Shown here: positions 18,121-27,051 of the stretch, one piece after another
Layout: each line of letters starts with the position of its first letter
Position numbering within the stretch: position 1 is the stretch's first letter
Assembly: GCF_014267175.1 (NCBI RefSeq)
Contig: NZ_JACMTR010000002.1
Location: 2,815,501 to 2,879,500, forward strand
Length of the DNA: 64,000 bases
Direction: 5' to 3'
Origin: Pseudonocardia sp. C8
GTDB taxonomy: Bacteria > Actinomycetota > Actinomycetes > Mycobacteriales > Pseudonocardiaceae
Position numbers and translations under genes: made by a program
Notes under the pieces: generated by a model
What the model was told of the DNA's origin: nothing
Databases searched by the model: none
The model's input: the letters and a program-made list of their open reading frames with translations, nothing else

Positions 18121-20087
18121 GACGTGCCTCCGTCCTCGGCCGGGGGCTCCACCGCCGGGGGCGTCACGTCCGGCGGCGGGACCACCGGGGTCGCCACCGG
18201 CTCGTTGCGGACAAGGACGGCGTTGAAGCCGTTCTCGTAGGTCGCCCGGTAGTCGCCGGACGCGATGAGCTGCTGGCGGATCGCCAGCGTCCAGCCCGGC
18301 TGCTCGCCGTTCAGCACGACACCCTGCTTCTCGATCGACTTGTAGAACAGCAGCGTCTGCGGCTCGACGTAGTCGATGCACCGGAACGGGTCGCTGGCGA
18401 GGATGCCGCAGCCCTGCCCGCCGGAGGCCATGTTGTTGTGCTGGCCCACGCCCTCCAGCGCGTACGGGCCGACGGTGGCCAGCGGCTGGACCGTCGCGCC
18501 CGGCGGGGCCTGGTCGTAGGCCTGCCGGGTCATCTGGACGTCCTCGGTGGTGACGTCGAGGTAGGCGTCGTTCCCGCCCCGGATGAGGATGAGCAGCGGG
18601 AACAGCAGCAGCATGCCGGCCGCCAGCAGGCGTTCCCGCTTGCGGTCCACCCGGACGAACGCGCGCAGCGCGTCCACCGCGAGGATCGTCAGCACCGGCA
18701 GGCCGAACAGGATCACGCGGAGCAGCAGCTCGCCGCCGTAGCTCTGGACCACGGCCATCCCCATCGGGATGCCGGCCAGCGCGATCGGGACAAGGTCGCG
18801 GCGCCGCTTCCAGTACACCCAGGCCCCGGCGATGGCCAGCAGCCAGGTCAGCCCGGGCATGACCACGCGCAGCAGCTTCACGACGAGCTGGCCGGTGTCA
18901 CCCTGGAGGCGTTCGAAGAAACCGGCCTGGATGGCGCCGTCGTCGCCGGGGCTGCCCGTGATCATCGTGATCTGGGTCATCCAGAAGTCCTGGGCGGCGA
19001 TCAGCACGTACACCGTGACCGCGAGCGTCGCCACGACCACCAGGCCGCGCCCGCGGAACCGGCCGACGATCGCCAGCACGACGAGCTGGCCGATGATCGC
19101 GAACGGGGTCAGCTGGTGGGTCGGGGCCAGCGCGACCAGGCACAGCGCCGCGCAGAAGTAGATCAGCAGCAGCTGGCGGGCCGGCAGCGTCGGCAGGTTC
19201 GGCGGGGTCATCGCGTGCACCAGCCAGCGCCGCCAGCGCGGCAGCGGCGGGGCGCCCCGGTGCGGCCGCGGCCAGCCCGGCACGCCGGCGTTGTCGACCC
19301 GGCGGGTGGCCAGCGGCCCCAGCGCGAACGTCAGCACGGTGAGCAGCAGCACGATCGCGGTCGCCTGCGGCGAGAAGTAGTCCTGCTCGATCCAGTTCAG
19401 GCCGACGAACAGCCAGGCCGCCACCCACGGGGCGCGGGTGCCGCCCAGCATCGAGCGGGCCAGCGCGTACACCCCGATGGCCCACACCGCGACGACGGCG
19501 GGCGGGTACCAGCGCAGGATCGTGTCCAGCTGGTCGGCCCCGGCGGCATCCCGGAACCAGGCCCACTGCGCGAAGAACGCCGGCCAGTAGAACCTGGCGT
19601 CGACGCCGGTGGGCGGCACGCCGTTGCCGGCGACCGCGTCCACGAAGCCGGAGATCAGCCAGGCGGTGGTGAACCGGGCCTGCGGCTGCACCACCGAGGG
19701 CATGCCCGTGGTGCACAGGATCAGCACGGTGGTCGCGGCGCCGAGCATCGGGATCCGCGGGCGCGGCGACCACAGCTCCACCACGCAGCAGGCGACGGCC
19801 AGCGCGACCGCGACCCAGGCGAGCGGGCTCAGCGCGGGCGCGAGGCCCCAGCCGCCCATGTCGGACAGGTCGGAGGTCGCGGCCGCCAGCGGCAGCACCG
19901 CGACCGCGAGCGCGGCCAGCGCCGGGGCGCCCCACACCCACAGCGGGGACAGCCGGTCGGCCGTGCCGGGCATCGGGGGCGGCGGCGGGAGCGGCGCGTC
20001 CGGCGCGGGCGGCGGGACGAACTGCGTCCGCTCGCTCGGGCTCGCCTCGACCCGGGTGGTCTGCTCACCCGGCCGTACCTCCGTCAC
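18117..20087 (-). CDS. Large multi-spanning membrane protein, glycosyltransferase-C-like or unknown
   Basis: 656 residues from GTG at 20087, chosen because it gives a GTGA overlap with the flippase gene. After a Pro-rich cytoplasmic N-terminus come about 13 hydrophobic segments, and then a soluble C-terminal domain (about 500-640) outside the membrane. The layout, with a first extracytoplasmic loop holding acidic and aromatic residues (GVDARFYWPAFFAQWAWFRDAAGAD) and a C-terminal soluble domain, resembles GT-C glycosyltransferases or O-antigen-type polymerase proteins, but I see no decisive motif. It probably acts with the flippase on lipid-linked glycans. Confidence 0.6.
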   Translation of the reverse strand: MTEVRPGEQTTRVEASPSERTQFVPPPAPDAPLPPPPPMPGTADRLSPLWVWGAPALAALAVAVLPLAAATSDLSDMGGWGLAPALSPLAWVAVALAVACCVVELWSPRPRIPMLGAATTVLILCTTGMPSVVQPQARFTTAWLISGFVDAVAGNGVPPTGVDARFYWPAFFAQWAWFRDAAGADQLDTILRWYPPAVVAVWAIGVYALARSMLGGTRAPWVAAWLFVGLNWIEQDYFSPQATAIVLLLTVLTFALGPLATRRVDNAGVPGWPRPHRGAPPLPRWRRWLVHAMTPPNLPTLPARQLLLIYFCAALCLVALAPTHQLTPFAIIGQLVVLAIVGRFRGRGLVVVATLAVTVYVLIAAQDFWMTQITMITGSPGDDGAIQAGFFERLQGDTGQLVVKLLRVVMPGLTWLLAIAGAWVYWKRRRDLVPIALAGIPMGMAVVQSYGGELLLRVILFGLPVLTILAVDALRAFVRVDRKRERLLAAGMLLLFPLLILIRGGNDAYLDVTTEDVQMTRQAYDQAPPGATVQPLATVGPYALEGVGQHNNMASGGQGCGILASDPFRCIDYVEPQTLLFYKSIEKQGVVLNGEQPGWTLAIRQQLIASGDYRATYENGFNAVLVRNEPVATPVVPPPDVTPPAVEPPAEDGGTS

Positions 20088-21592
20088 GACTTCACCTCCG
20101 AGGTGTTCCGGCGGTTCCACGCCGGGAGATACCGCAGGGCCAGCGCGCAGAGCAGCTGCGCCCCGACGTAGCCGAGGACGAGCGGCATCATCATCATGCT
20201 GACCGACGTGCTCCCCAGCGCGGGCAGCGGGACCAGCCAGGCGAAGAGCACGACCAGCCCGGTGTTCGCCAGCTGGATCTTCGCGTAGCCCATCCCGTCG
20301 CCGTCGGCCTGGCGGCGGGCCAGCTCGAACACGACGATCAGGCGGAACAGCAGCCCGACCATCAGGACCGCCAGCGCGGGGGCGCCGGCGGCGTAGCCCT
20401 CACCGAGCAGCGACAGCACCGGGTAGCCCAGCAGGGCGCCGAGCCCGAGCAGCGGCACGAACAGCAGCAGCATCCGCCGCCGCGCGAGCCGGGCCAGCTC
20501 CTCGGCGCGGTGCGGTTCCCGGGCCGTCTGCACGGCCAGCGAGTTCGTGAAGAACGTCGCGGCCATGTCGACGACGGTCACCGCCTGCCAGCAGATGAAG
20601 AAGACCGCGCCGACCTCGTTGCCCATCCGCAGGTTCGCGAACAGCGGCACCTGGTTGTAGAGCAGCGCGTTGCCGGCCTGGGCGAGCGCGGTCGGCGCGA
20701 GGAACGCGGCGGCCTCCGCGCGGGTGGGGACGACGCCCTCGCCGCCGCGGGCGGCGAAGCGCCGCGTCATGTACCAGAGCATCGCGGTGCCCGCGGCGAC
20801 CCACAGCACGACCGGGATCGCCCAGGACAGCACCAGCGCCTCGGAGGCCAGCGCACCGCCGAGGGCCAGCAGCAGCACGATCCGGACGACGGCGAACGTC
20901 CCGTTGCGCCACACCGCCACCCACGGCCGCCCGATGGCGACCATGACGAAGTCGTGCACCACGAACACGCCCCAGCCGGCGCAGGTCAGCACCAGCACGA
21001 GCAGCCCGAGGCCGAACGAGCGGCCGCCGCCCGCGGTCTCGGCGATGCTCGGGACGAGCACGCCGTAGACCAGGCCCACCAGCCCGGCCAGCGGCATGAT
21101 CAGCAGCAGCGAGGCGAAGACCAGCCGGACCGACTTCCGCCCCGCGCCGGGCAGCCAGCGCATGAGGCCGACGCCGAGGTTCAGCTGGGCGATCCCGCCG
21201 ATCAGCATGAACGCCGACTGGAACTCCGAGGCCCGGCCGACCTCGGCCTGCGGCATGAGCCGGGCCGCGATCAGGACCCCGAGCAGGCCGGCCACCGAGC
21301 CGAACGCCGAGCACAGCGACAGGGCGAGGCCGTCGCCGATCCCGCCGTTGCGGCCGTGGCCGGGCGGCGGGTTCTCCCCGGACGGGGGGTTCTCCCCCGG
21401 GCCGCGCAGGCCGACCGCCGGCAGGTACTCGGTGCGCTGCTCGGCGAGCTCCCGGGAGCGGGCCCGGGCCCGGGCGGCCTCCAGCCGCTGGGTGGGTGCC
21501 TCCGGGTCGGCGGCCGGCGGCGGGACGGGAGCGGGGCCGGGACCGGGGTCGCCCGCGTCACGCGGGGTGTGCGCCGACCCGACCGGCCTCAC
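20084..21592 (-). CDS. Oligosaccharide flippase-like (Wzx/MATE-fold) membrane protein
   Basis: 502 residues from GTG at 21592, overlapping the preceding stop by four bases. A long Pro-rich cytoplasmic tail of about 100 residues precedes roughly 12 to 14 membrane segments, starting GLALSLCSAFGSVAGLLGVLIAA (in part). MPQAEVGRASEFQSAFMLIGGIAQLNLG is typical of polysaccharide-biosynthesis flippases. The expected role is translocation of a lipid-linked oligosaccharide. It sits in a chain of four GTGA-coupled genes that also includes a large multi-spanning protein, with two GT2 genes next door. Confidence 0.75.
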   Translation of the reverse strand: MRPVGSAHTPRDAGDPGPGPAPVPPPAADPEAPTQRLEAARARARSRELAEQRTEYLPAVGLRGPGENPPSGENPPPGHGRNGGIGDGLALSLCSAFGSVAGLLGVLIAARLMPQAEVGRASEFQSAFMLIGGIAQLNLGVGLMRWLPGAGRKSVRLVFASLLLIMPLAGLVGLVYGVLVPSIAETAGGGRSFGLGLLVLVLTCAGWGVFVVHDFVMVAIGRPWVAVWRNGTFAVVRIVLLLALGGALASEALVLSWAIPVVLWVAAGTAMLWYMTRRFAARGGEGVVPTRAEAAAFLAPTALAQAGNALLYNQVPLFANLRMGNEVGAVFFICWQAVTVVDMAATFFTNSLAVQTAREPHRAEELARLARRRMLLLFVPLLGLGALLGYPVLSLLGEGYAAGAPALAVLMVGLLFRLIVVFELARRQADGDGMGYAKIQLANTGLVVLFAWLVPLPALGSTSVSMMMMPLVLGYVGAQLLCALALRYLPAWNRRNTSEVKS

Positions 21593-21966
21593 TGTGCGAC
21601 CACCGCATGCCGTAGCAGGAACGGCACGCTCAGCAGGGTGACGAGGAACAGGGCCACGCTCGGGTACCAGAGCCCGAGGCTGACCATGAGCTGGGCGCCG
21701 ATCAGCGTCACGGCGGTGCCGACGCCGAGGGTCAGCAGCCACACGTGCGCGGCGGGCGCCCGGCGCAGGAACCCGGCCGCGGCCCAGCCCGGTCCGAGCA
21801 GCAGGAACCCGATCGTCACCAGGAGCCGGAACTCGCCGAGCGCGCCGCCGCTGACATTCGCCAGGTTGAGCACGCAGGCGACGACACCGGCCAGCACGAG
21901 CAGGATCGCCACGTAGCGACGCGCGGTCCTCGCCCGGGTCAGCTCTGCTGCGGACGGCACGCTCAC
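21589..21966 (-). CDS. Small integral membrane protein, unknown
   Basis: 125 residues from GTG at 21966, with a GGGGAG ribosome site about ten bases upstream. Four hydrophobic segments are visible (YVAILLVLAGVVACVLNLA, FRLLVTIGFLLLGPGWAAAG, VWLLTLGVGTAVTLIGAQ and VALFLVTLLSVPFLL). It is the first gene of the flippase operon, so a promoter should lie in 21967-22090. No family recognised. Confidence 0.65.
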   Translation of the reverse strand: MSVPSAAELTRARTARRYVAILLVLAGVVACVLNLANVSGGALGEFRLLVTIGFLLLGPGWAAAGFLRRAPAAHVWLLTLGVGTAVTLIGAQLMVSLGLWYPSVALFLVTLLSVPFLLRHAVVAQ

Positions 21967-22090
21967 CGTGGCACTCCCCTTCCTCCGATCACCGGCGCCC
22001 GTCCGATCGGACGGGCGCCGGTGGTGTCTCGTTGCGCCGAGCGCGTCACCGGCCGCCGGGTCGCGGCGCCGGTACGGCCCGGGGCACGTG

Positions 22091-23038
22091 TCAGGATGCC
22101 TCTTCGCCCCAGGCGTACCGCACGCGGGACCGGTCGGACCGTACACCGAGGTGCGGCGGCAGGGTCGCGGCCTCCACGCCCACCGGCTGCGGGGCGGGCC
22201 GCGGCCGCTCCGGCGGCGCGACGGGCGGGGCGCTCGCGACGACGGGCGGTGCCGCGGCCGGTGCGTGGTCGTCCCGGCCGGCCCGGCGCCGCTCGGCGGC
22301 CAGGGTGCGCAGCACGCGGGTGCCGTCGGCGAAGGTCCGCAGGTTGGTCTCGCCGAACATGCGCTCGCGCTCCACCGAGGGGACCTCGGTGATGGTGAGC
22401 CCGGCGGCGGCGACCCGGCAGTTCAGCACGGTCTCGATCTCGAACCCGTCGCCCCAGTACATCCCGTCGTCCGGGTGCGGGGGCAGGTCGACCGGCGGCA
22501 GGTCCAGCAGCGGCAGGATGTCCGCCCAGAACGCGTTGTAGCCGTAGCACAGGTCGGTGTAGCGGGTGCCGAACAGCGTGTTCGCGACCAGGTTCAGCCC
22601 GGCGTTGCCGCTCTTGCGCAGCAGCGTGATGTCCTCGCTGCCGCCCCCCTTGGTGAAGCGGCTGCCCTTGGCGAAGTCGGCGCCGTCGACCAGCGCCTGC
22701 ACGAACCGCGGGATCTCCTGCGGGTCGGCCGAGCCGTCGGCGTCGAACATCACCAGCACGTCGCCGGTGGCGGCGGCGAACCCGCAGGCCATCGCGTTGC
22801 CCTTGCCCTTGCGGGTCTGACGCACGATCCGCACGTCCGGGAGCACGCGCCGGGCGGTCTCGACGGTGCCGTCGGTCGAGTTGCCGTCGACGACGAGCAC
22901 CTCGTGGACGGCCGGTCGCACGGCGGCCACGGCCGGTAGGACGACCTCGAGGTTGCGTGCTTCGTTACGCGTCGGCACGATCACCGACACTCTCGGTTGA
23001 CGCGGACGGTGCGGTCCGTGGTCAGGGCGCTGGTTCAC
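22091..23038 (-). CDS. GT2 glycosyltransferase (dolichyl-phosphate mannosyltransferase-like)
   Basis: 315 residues from GTG at 23038 with a GGGGGAGAG ribosome site. GT-A fold features: VSVIVPTRNEARNL, LVVDGNSTDGT, GKGNAMACGFAAATGDVLVMFDADGSADPQEI (DADG metal motif), and the membrane-proximal YTDLCYGYNAFW followed by EIETVLNCR typical of DPM1-like enzymes. The C-terminal 70 residues are Pro/Ala-rich and likely disordered. It lacks C-terminal membrane segments, so it probably uses a polyprenyl phosphate acceptor at the membrane surface and could feed the neighbouring flippase. Confidence 0.85.
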   Translation of the reverse strand: MNQRPDHGPHRPRQPRVSVIVPTRNEARNLEVVLPAVAAVRPAVHEVLVVDGNSTDGTVETARRVLPDVRIVRQTRKGKGNAMACGFAAATGDVLVMFDADGSADPQEIPRFVQALVDGADFAKGSRFTKGGGSEDITLLRKSGNAGLNLVANTLFGTRYTDLCYGYNAFWADILPLLDLPPVDLPPHPDDGMYWGDGFEIETVLNCRVAAAGLTITEVPSVERERMFGETNLRTFADGTRVLRTLAAERRRAGRDDHAPAAAPPVVASAPPVAPPERPRPAPQPVGVEAATLPPHLGVRSDRSRVRYAWGEEAS

Positions 23039-23337
23039 CGGTCTCTCCCCCGAATCGATCGGTCTGGCGCGCGCGGTTGGCGAGCAGCGTGCGTGTGGCG
23101 GCGTCGAAGCCCCCGGTCGTGCAACCCCCCAGATGAGGGGTCATACGGCTTATCTCCGGTGTCGGAGCTCGCGTTACGTGACCCGCACCGCACGGATGTC
23201 ACCCGGCCGGTTCACCCGTGCGGATGACGGCGGCCGTCCTCGGCGCCCGGACCACGCGGACACTGGACCGCATACTACGGACGGTGCGCGGCACGGCCGG
23301 TGCGGGACCGCCCGAACGGCGGCAGGAGGCAGGGCCG
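23039..23337. promoter_or_regulatory. Divergent intergenic region between two GT2 genes
   Basis: About 300 bases without a convincing gene. It must hold both divergent promoters. The only clear structure is an inverted repeat CCGCACGG (23188-23195) and CCGTGCGG (23216-23223) with a 20-base spacer, and a short dyad around CCCCCAGATGAGGGG. No consensus -35/-10 pair stands out. Confidence 0.3.
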
Positions 23338-24363
23338 ATGCGACGAATTCCCGACGAGCGGCGAGCCGATCACGACGAACGGAGGGTCGGCCGGTCGACC
23401 TTCGTCGCAGGCCGGCCGCCCGGTACCGTGAGCCGGCGCCCGCCCGTTCCCGATCCCGCGAGGTACCCGATGAGGCCCGGCGGCTTCCTGCCCAGCGTGT
23501 CCGTCTGCATCCCGGTCTACAACGGGGAGACCTATCTCGCCGAGACCATCCGCAGCGTCCTGGAGCAGACCTGGTGGGACTTCGAGCTGGTCATCCTGGA
23601 GAACAACAGCTCCGACGCGAGTGCCGAGATCGCCGCCTCGTTCCGCGACCCGCGGATCCGGCTGGAGCGCAACCGCGCGACCCTGTCGCAGGGTGACAAC
23701 TGGAACCGTGCCGTGCAGCTGTGCCGCGCACCGCTGGTCAAGCTGGTGTGCGCCGACGACCTGCTGCACCCCCGCTGCCTGGAGCTGCAGGTCCCGCCGA
23801 TGCGCGACGACCCGTCGCTGGCGCTGGTCGCCTCCCGCCGGCACATGATCGACGAGCAGAGCCGGGTCCTGGTGCCGCGCCGCGGGCTGGGCGGCGGGCT
23901 GGTCGGGCTGCACTCGGGCAGCGAGGTGGCCCGCCGGGTCATCCGCAACGGCGCGAACCCGATCGGCGAGCCGGGCAACGTGCTGTTCCGCCAGGAGCAG
24001 TTCGTGACCGCGGGCGGCTGGCGGCCGGATCGCCGGTTCATCATGGACCTCGACCTGTGGATGCGGCTGCTGCAGTACGGCGACTTCCTCGGCCTCCCGG
24101 AGACCCTCGCGGCGTTCCGGATCGGTCGCGGCTCGGTGTCGGCGGAGTTCGAGCAGCAGATCTCCGACGAGCAGCAGCTGCTGCTCGACGAGCTCGGCGG
24201 GTCGGGCGCCTTCGACGTGCGGCCGCTCGACGTGCGGATCGGCCGGGTCGCCCTGCCGCTCGGCCGCGCCCGCCGCAAGGCGCTGTTCAAGGTCTCCCGC
24301 CTCGCCGCCCGCAAGGACGACCGGCTGAAGGCGGAGCAGGACGAGGCCGCCCCTGCCCAGTAG
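23338..24363 (+). CDS. GT2 family glycosyltransferase
   Basis: 341 residues from ATG at 23338 (GGAGG about ten bases upstream); an ATG at 23470 with its own GCGAGG site would remove an Arg-rich 44-residue N-terminus and is a fair alternative. GT-A features: VSVCIPVYNGETYLAETIRSVL (hallmark VCIPVYN), ELVILENNSSDASAEI, and VKLVCADDLLHP with the DD metal motif. A second conserved acidic site is MDLDLWMRLLQYGDF. Likely a sugar transferase acting on a surface glycan; donor and acceptor unknown. Divergent from the DPM1-like gene. Confidence 0.85.
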   Translation: MRRIPDERRADHDERRVGRSTFVAGRPPGTVSRRPPVPDPARYPMRPGGFLPSVSVCIPVYNGETYLAETIRSVLEQTWWDFELVILENNSSDASAEIAASFRDPRIRLERNRATLSQGDNWNRAVQLCRAPLVKLVCADDLLHPRCLELQVPPMRDDPSLALVASRRHMIDEQSRVLVPRRGLGGGLVGLHSGSEVARRVIRNGANPIGEPGNVLFRQEQFVTAGGWRPDRRFIMDLDLWMRLLQYGDFLGLPETLAAFRIGRGSVSAEFEQQISDEQQLLLDELGGSGAFDVRPLDVRIGRVALPLGRARRKALFKVSRLAARKDDRLKAEQDEAAPAQ

Positions 24364-24436
24364 GCACTACCCGGTCCGCCAGGAAGTAGCTGCCACCTCT
24401 TTGCCACAGCACCTTCATCGCGTTCAATCGGAGCGA

Positions 24437-24455
24437 CCGGCCGCGACGCGGCCGG
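24437..24455. other. Hairpin in the leader of the cobalt transporter operon
   Basis: CCGGCCGC-GAC-GCGGCCGG, eight perfect pairs with a three-base loop, 73 bases after the glycosyltransferase stop and 28 before cbiM. It could terminate the upstream gene or structure the cbiM leader. No U-tract and no cobalamin riboswitch consensus was seen. Confidence 0.45.
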
Positions 24456-24483
24456 CGGCGTGCCGAGCCGACGGAGGGGCGCG

Positions 24484-25194
24484 ATGCAGACCCATGCGGT
24501 CGCCATGCACATGAGCGACGGGTTGGTGAACGGATCGACGGCGCTGCTGTTCGCCGCGGTGGCGGTGGTCGCGCTCGCCGTCGCCGTCCGGCGGGCACGG
24601 GCCGATCTCGACGACCGCACGGCCCCGATGGCCGGCCTGGTCACGGCGTTCGTGTTCGCCGTCCAGATGATCAACTTTCCGATCCTGCCCGGTGCCAGCG
24701 GCCACCTGCTCGGTGGTGCGCTCGTGGCGATCCTGGTGGGGCCGTGGGTCGGGATGATCTCCATCGCGATCGTCCTGGTCGTGCAGGCGCTGCTGTTCGC
24801 CGACGGCGGCATCACCGCGCTCGGCCTCAACATCACCAACATGGCCGTGTTCGGCGTGCTGGCCGGGTGGCTGGTGGCCCGCGGGCTGCGCCGGTTCGCC
24901 ACCCGTTCCCGCGGCGGCCTGGTGGCGGTCGCCTTCGTCTCGGCGCTGGTCAACACGGTCGTCGCCGCGATGGGCTTCGTCGCCGAGTACGCGCTGGGCG
25001 GGGCCGGCGGGGCCGGGCTCGGCACCGTGTTCGCCCTGATGGGCGGCCTGCACCTGCTGATCGGCGTCGGCGAGGGTGTGATCACCGCCGCCACCGTCGG
25101 CGCGGTGGTCGCCACCCGGCCCGACCTCGTCCACCTGCTGAAGGGGACCGGCACACCGCTGCCCCGCCGCTCCGCCGAGGAGACCGCCCGATGA
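24484..25194 (+). CDS. cbiM: CbiM, substrate-binding membrane component of cobalt/nickel ECF transporter
   Basis: 236 residues from ATG at 24484 with GGAGG at the right spacing. Six hydrophobic segments. The family metal-binding N-terminus appears as MHMSDG, but seven residues in from the ribosome-site-supported start; in solved NikM/CbiM structures the metal sits on the N-terminal Met-His itself, so either the true start is ATG 24505 or the extension is removed. The second metal His is in ASGHLLGGAL. Forms an operon with the PDGLE protein, CbiQ and CbiO through overlapping starts. Confidence 0.9.
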   Translation: MQTHAVAMHMSDGLVNGSTALLFAAVAVVALAVAVRRARADLDDRTAPMAGLVTAFVFAVQMINFPILPGASGHLLGGALVAILVGPWVGMISIAIVLVVQALLFADGGITALGLNITNMAVFGVLAGWLVARGLRRFATRSRGGLVAVAFVSALVNTVVAAMGFVAEYALGGAGGAGLGTVFALMGGLHLLIGVGEGVITAATVGAVVATRPDLVHLLKGTGTPLPRRSAEETAR

Positions 25195-25541
25195 CCGCAC
25201 CGTCCACGCGCCGGCCGGCGCTGTTCTTCGGCGGCTTCCTGGTCGTGGCGCTGCTGGTCGCCGGCCTGCTGTCCGCACTGGCCTCACCCGAGCCGGACGG
25301 GCTGGACTCGGTCGCGCTCCACGGCTGCACGGTCGTCGAGACCCCGGACGGCGCGGAACACCTCGAGGGCACCTGCATCGCGCAGCACGAGGCCGAGCAC
25401 CCCCTGTCGTCCGGGCCGATGGCCGACTACACCGTCGGCGGGGCCGAGGGCACCACCGGCGTCGCCGGCGTCACCGGGGTGATCGTGACGGTCGTCGTCG
25501 CGGGTGGGGTGTTCCTGCTGCTCCGCCGCCGCTCCGGATGA
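25191..25541 (+). CDS. PDGLE-domain protein (CbiN-like accessory subunit)
   Basis: 116 residues, ATGA overlap with cbiM. One N-terminal membrane segment (LFFGGFLVVALLVAGLL), a SPEPDGLDSVA motif matching the PDGLE domain found in CbiN/NikN-like subunits, a His-containing external loop (AQHEAEHPL) and a C-terminal membrane segment (VTGVIVTVVVAGGVFLLL). Such small two-pass subunits are needed for metal loading of CbiM. Confidence 0.85.
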   Translation: MTAPSTRRPALFFGGFLVVALLVAGLLSALASPEPDGLDSVALHGCTVVETPDGAEHLEGTCIAQHEAEHPLSSGPMADYTVGGAEGTTGVAGVTGVIVTVVVAGGVFLLLRRRSG

Positions 25542-25548
25542 CCGCCTG

Positions 25549-26268
25549 ATGGACCTGCGGCTCCCGCCCGAGGTGAAGATCGTCTCGGCGCTCGTGGTCG
25601 TGGTGTGCGTGGTCGCCACGCCCCGCGAGGCGTTCGGCGTGTTCGGCGGGTTCGCCCTGCTGCTGGCCGCCGTGTGGGCGGTCGCGCGGATCCGGCCCGG
25701 CTGGATCCTGCGGCGGTCGGTGATCGAGCTGCCGTTCGTGGTGCTGGCCGTGCTGCTGCCGCTGACCGGGCCGCCGCCCACCGTCGACGTGCTCGGGTGG
25801 ACGCTGTCGCAGCCCGGGCTGCTCGGGGCGTGGAACATCCTGGTCAAGGGCACCCTCGGGGTGCTGGTCTCGCTCACCCTCACCGCGACCACACCGGTCC
25901 GGGAACTGCTCGTGGGCCTGCAGCGGCTGCGCGCCCCGGAGATCGTCACCACGATCGCCACCCTGATGCTGCGCTACGCCGACGTGATCACCGCCGAGGC
26001 CCGGCGGATGCGGCTGTCCCGGATCTCCCGCGGGCACGACCCGCGGTTCCTGTGGCAGGCCGCGGCGACCGCCCGCGGGGTCGGGGCCCTGTTCGTGCGG
26101 GCCTACGAGCGCGGCGAGCGGGTGCACCTCGCGATGCTGTCCCGCGGCTGGACCGGAGCGATGCCGCCGTCCGCCGACGACCCGACGACCCCCCGGCAGT
26201 GGCTGACCGGGCTGGCCCCGGCGGCCGTCGCGGTGGTGCTCGCCGCATCGGCGTGGATGCCGGCGTGA
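25549..26268 (+). CDS. cbiQ: CbiQ, transmembrane (T) component of ECF transporter
   Basis: 239 residues from ATG at 25549, eight bases after the PDGLE gene. Five or so membrane segments, and the two coupling-helix motifs of EcfT proteins: SRISRGHDPR and AMLSRGWTG (each a short Arg-Gly element that contacts the ATPase). VSLTLTATTPVRELLVGLQRL is also typical of the family. Works with CbiO to energise cobalt or nickel uptake through CbiM. The stop overlaps the GTG of cbiO. Confidence 0.9.
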   Translation: MDLRLPPEVKIVSALVVVVCVVATPREAFGVFGGFALLLAAVWAVARIRPGWILRRSVIELPFVVLAVLLPLTGPPPTVDVLGWTLSQPGLLGAWNILVKGTLGVLVSLTLTATTPVRELLVGLQRLRAPEIVTTIATLMLRYADVITAEARRMRLSRISRGHDPRFLWQAAATARGVGALFVRAYERGERVHLAMLSRGWTGAMPPSADDPTTPRQWLTGLAPAAVAVVLAASAWMPA

Positions 26269-26996
26269 GCGCCCCGTCGCTGCGGCTGCGCGACCTCGCG
26301 TTCGCCTACCCGGACGGCCACCAGGCGCTGCACGGCGTCGACCTCACCGTCGCGGCGGGCGAGCGGGTCGCGCTGCTCGGCCCGAACGGCGCCGGCAAGA
26401 CCACCCTCGTGCTGCACCTCAACGGGATCCTCACCGGCGAGGGCTCGGTGGAGATCGGCGGCCTTCCGGTGGCGCGGGAGCACCTGCAGGAGATCCGCCG
26501 CCGGGTCGGGATCGTCTTCCAGGACCCCGACGACCAGCTGTTCATGCCCACCGTCGGCGAGGACGTCGCGTTCGGGCCGGCCAACTTCGGCCTGCGCGGC
26601 GCGGAGCTGCGCGAGCGGGTGCGGCGGGCGCTGCACGCGGTCGGGATGGCCGACCACGCCGACCGCTCCCCGCTGCACCTGTCCGGTGGCCAGCGGCGGC
26701 GTGTCGCGCTGGCCACCGTGCTGGCCTGCGACCCGGAGATCCTGGTGCTCGACGAGCCGTCGTCGAACCTCGACCCGGTGGCCCGTCGGGAGCTGGCCGA
26801 GGTGCTGCTCGGGCTCGACGTGACGATGCTGATGGTCACCCACGACCTGCCGTACGCCCTGCAGCTGTGCCCGCGCAGCGTCGTCCTGGACGGCGGGGTG
26901 GTCGCCGCCGACGGGCCGACCCGCGAGCTGCTCGCCGACGACGAACTCCTGGCCCGGCACCGGCTCGAGCTGCCCTTCGGGTTCGTGCTCGCCTGA
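26265..26996 (+). CDS. cbiO: CbiO, ATP-binding (A) component of ECF transporter
   Basis: 243 residues from GTG at 26265. All ABC motifs present: Walker A GPNGAGKTT, Q-loop VFQDPDDQLF, signature LSGGQRRRVALA, Walker B ILVLDEPSSNLDP, switch His in MVTHDLPYAL. The QDPDDQ context is typical of ECF ATPases. A single ATPase gene implies a homodimer. Last gene of the four-gene operon. Confidence 0.93.
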   Translation: MSAPSLRLRDLAFAYPDGHQALHGVDLTVAAGERVALLGPNGAGKTTLVLHLNGILTGEGSVEIGGLPVAREHLQEIRRRVGIVFQDPDDQLFMPTVGEDVAFGPANFGLRGAELRERVRRALHAVGMADHADRSPLHLSGGQRRRVALATVLACDPEILVLDEPSSNLDPVARRELAEVLLGLDVTMLMVTHDLPYALQLCPRSVVLDGGVVAADGPTRELLADDELLARHRLELPFGFVLA

Positions 26997-27051
26997 TCGG
27001 CTCCCGGTGCCCCGCCCGTCGCCCCCGGCACGGTCGCCGGCCGCGACAACT

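Noticed and set aside
20510..21916. 468-residue open frame antisense to the flippase gene
   Set aside because: Arg/His/Gln-rich shadow; the opposite strand shows clear membrane topology and coupled starts.
24364..24483. Cobalamin or nickel/cobalt riboswitch upstream of cbiM
   Set aside because: Only 120 bases, with a single simple hairpin and none of the conserved elements of those riboswitches.
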